Source of the DNA: Spirochaetia bacterium UBA5368
GTDB lineage: Bacteria; Spirochaetota; UBA4802; UBA5368
Assembly: GCA_002407865.1 (NCBI GenBank)
Contig: DHPI01000024.1
Span: 2,201 to 8,447, forward strand
DNA length: 6,247 nt
Direction: 5' to 3'
The position numbers and the translations under genes are program-made. The notes under the pieces are model-generated. The model was not told the DNA's origin, made no database searches, and was given only the letters and a program-made list of their open reading frames with translations. Positions 5,585 through 6,247 of this stretch are shown here, in pieces. Position 1 is the stretch's first letter; each line of letters starts with the position of its first letter.

Positions 5585-6183
5585 AACGCGCACTGCCGCT
5601 GTGCGTCCTGTTTTCGGCGCTCGTCACGGGCGCGTTCGGCGTATCCGCGCCGGACGAGTATCTCGCCGCGTGGGAACGCTTCGCGAAGACCCCCGGCGCG
5701 GCGGAGCTCCGGTCGTGGATGGTCTGCGTTATGCGGGATATCGCGGCGGGAACAGCCTGCGGCGAGCGGCTGGCCGCGGCGGTGCCTCCGTTTTACGGAA
5801 GGCTGGGCATCTTCGTCACGCTGATGCGCGGCGGCCGCGTCCGCGGATGCTTCGGCGCGTTTCATCATGCGAGCGACGATATCGAAACCGTTCTGCGGCA
5901 CTACCTGCGAGGGGCCCTGCGCTATGACCCCCGCTATCGGCCGCTCGACATATCCGAAACGGCGGACACCCGCATAATCCTGACCATCGCCGGGCCCCTG
6001 GCGCCCGCCGCCTCGCCCGACGATGTGGACATCTCGCGCTGCGGTTTGATGCTCGCATTCGACGGCGGGGAGACATGCGTATTCGTGCCGGCAGAAATAA
6101 AAAACAGGGACAATTTGAAGAGAATGATTGCCGGGAAAGACATTCAGCAGTGCGCCGCCTTCGAGGCGGTGACCATACGATAG
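5581..6183 (+). CDS. AMMECR1-domain protein with a predicted signal peptide
   Basis: A 200-residue protein. Residues 1-23 look like a Sec signal peptide: K2 and R3, a hydrophobic core from about A4 to A18, then small residues ending GVSA. The mature part carries AMMECR1 hallmarks: GRLGIFVTLMRGGRVRGCFG (73-92) with the conserved RGC at 88-90, a helix leading into YDPRYRPLDISE (115-126), an IILTIAGPL strand (132-140) where relatives have a VSVL-like strand, then a GLMLAF strand (155-160) and a terminal FEAVTI. The region after FVPAEIK (168-174) is shorter than in typical members. AMMECR1 proteins are usually cytoplasmic and often genetically linked to Memo and radical SAM genes; their reaction is unknown. 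Start and VanW stop overlap as ATGA, so translation is probably coupled. Six cysteines remain after signal removal. Confidence 0.82.
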   Translation: MKRALPLCVLFSALVTGAFGVSAPDEYLAAWERFAKTPGAAELRSWMVCVMRDIAAGTACGERLAAAVPPFYGRLGIFVTLMRGGRVRGCFGAFHHASDDIETVLRHYLRGALRYDPRYRPLDISETADTRIILTIAGPLAPAASPDDVDISRCGLMLAFDGGETCVFVPAEIKNRDNLKRMIAGKDIQQCAAFEAVTIR

Positions 6184-6203
6184 AATCGATACAAGGCGGT
6201 GGA

Positions 6204-6247
6204 ATGATGAAAAAGACGTGTTTTGTACTCGCACTCGCGCTGTGCGC
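6204..6247 (+). CDS. Start of a further gene, probably an exported protein (truncated by the window)
   Basis: Only 14 complete codons are visible: MMKKTCFVLALALC. Two tandem ATGs (6204, 6207) follow a partial ribosome site (AAGG, then GGTGGA), 20 nt after the AMMECR1-domain gene. Lysines followed by a hydrophobic stretch suggest a signal peptide. C14 within LALC might be a loose lipobox, but the residue before the cysteine is L, not G, A or S. The function cannot be judged. Confidence 0.55.
   Translation, partial: MMKKTCFVLALALC

Noticed and set aside
265..5883. The palindrome GATATC occurs about 12 times (for example 265, 859, 2076, 2808, 4341, 5081, 5878), against about 1.5 expected by chance, five times as CGATATCG.
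   Set aside because: Eleven of the twelve are in-frame Asp-Ile codon pairs (GAT ATC), so codon choice explains them without a dedicated DNA motif. A genome-wide count corrected for codon use could reopen the question.
5560..6234. A 224-codon minus-strand open frame opposite the AMMECR1-domain gene.
   Set aside because: The plus strand has the signal peptide, the RGC motif and the ATGA junction. The minus frame shows only low-complexity shadow composition.

Overview
The window is dense bacterial DNA of moderate to high GC, with tight gene spacing, ATGA and 32-nt gene overlaps and good Shine-Dalgarno (SD) sites. Nearly all of it is genes. The organism cannot be named from sequence alone. The exported proteins in the right arm, the zinc-finger DnaC/DnaI-type ATPase and the overall gene mix suggest a Gram-negative or diderm lineage, possibly a spirochaete or another little-studied phylum. 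That is a weak guess.

Left arm (1-4637, all minus strand). In transcription order it runs: malate dehydrogenase (mdh), a small Mth938-domain protein, a promoter, a zinc-finger DnaC/DnaI-like AAA+ ATPase, folK, panB, a second promoter, then homoserine dehydrogenase (hom), which leaves the window at base 1. The ATPase, folK and panB genes form a compressed operon: 6 nt separate the ATPase gene from folK, and folK overlaps panB by 32 nt. FolK makes a folate precursor and PanB consumes methylene-tetrahydrofolate, so these two share one-carbon metabolism. Hom has its own promoter, with a perfect 12-bp palindrome in the spacer.

The intergenic stretch 4638-4882 separates the divergent arms. It holds the mdh ribosome site, a possible 42-codon ORF ending in an ATGA overlap with mdh, an isolated TATAAT, and a promoter candidate for the right arm.

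Right arm (4883-6247, plus strand). A VanW-family protein with a hydrophobic N-terminus is joined by an ATGA overlap to an AMMECR1-domain protein carrying an apparent signal peptide. After 20 nt comes the start of a third gene that also opens like a signal peptide. AMMECR1 proteins are normally cytoplasmic and of unknown biochemistry, so an exported, cysteine-rich version coupled to a VanW protein is the least explained part of the window.

No tRNA, rRNA, CRISPR array, insertion sequence or clear rho-independent terminator was seen.
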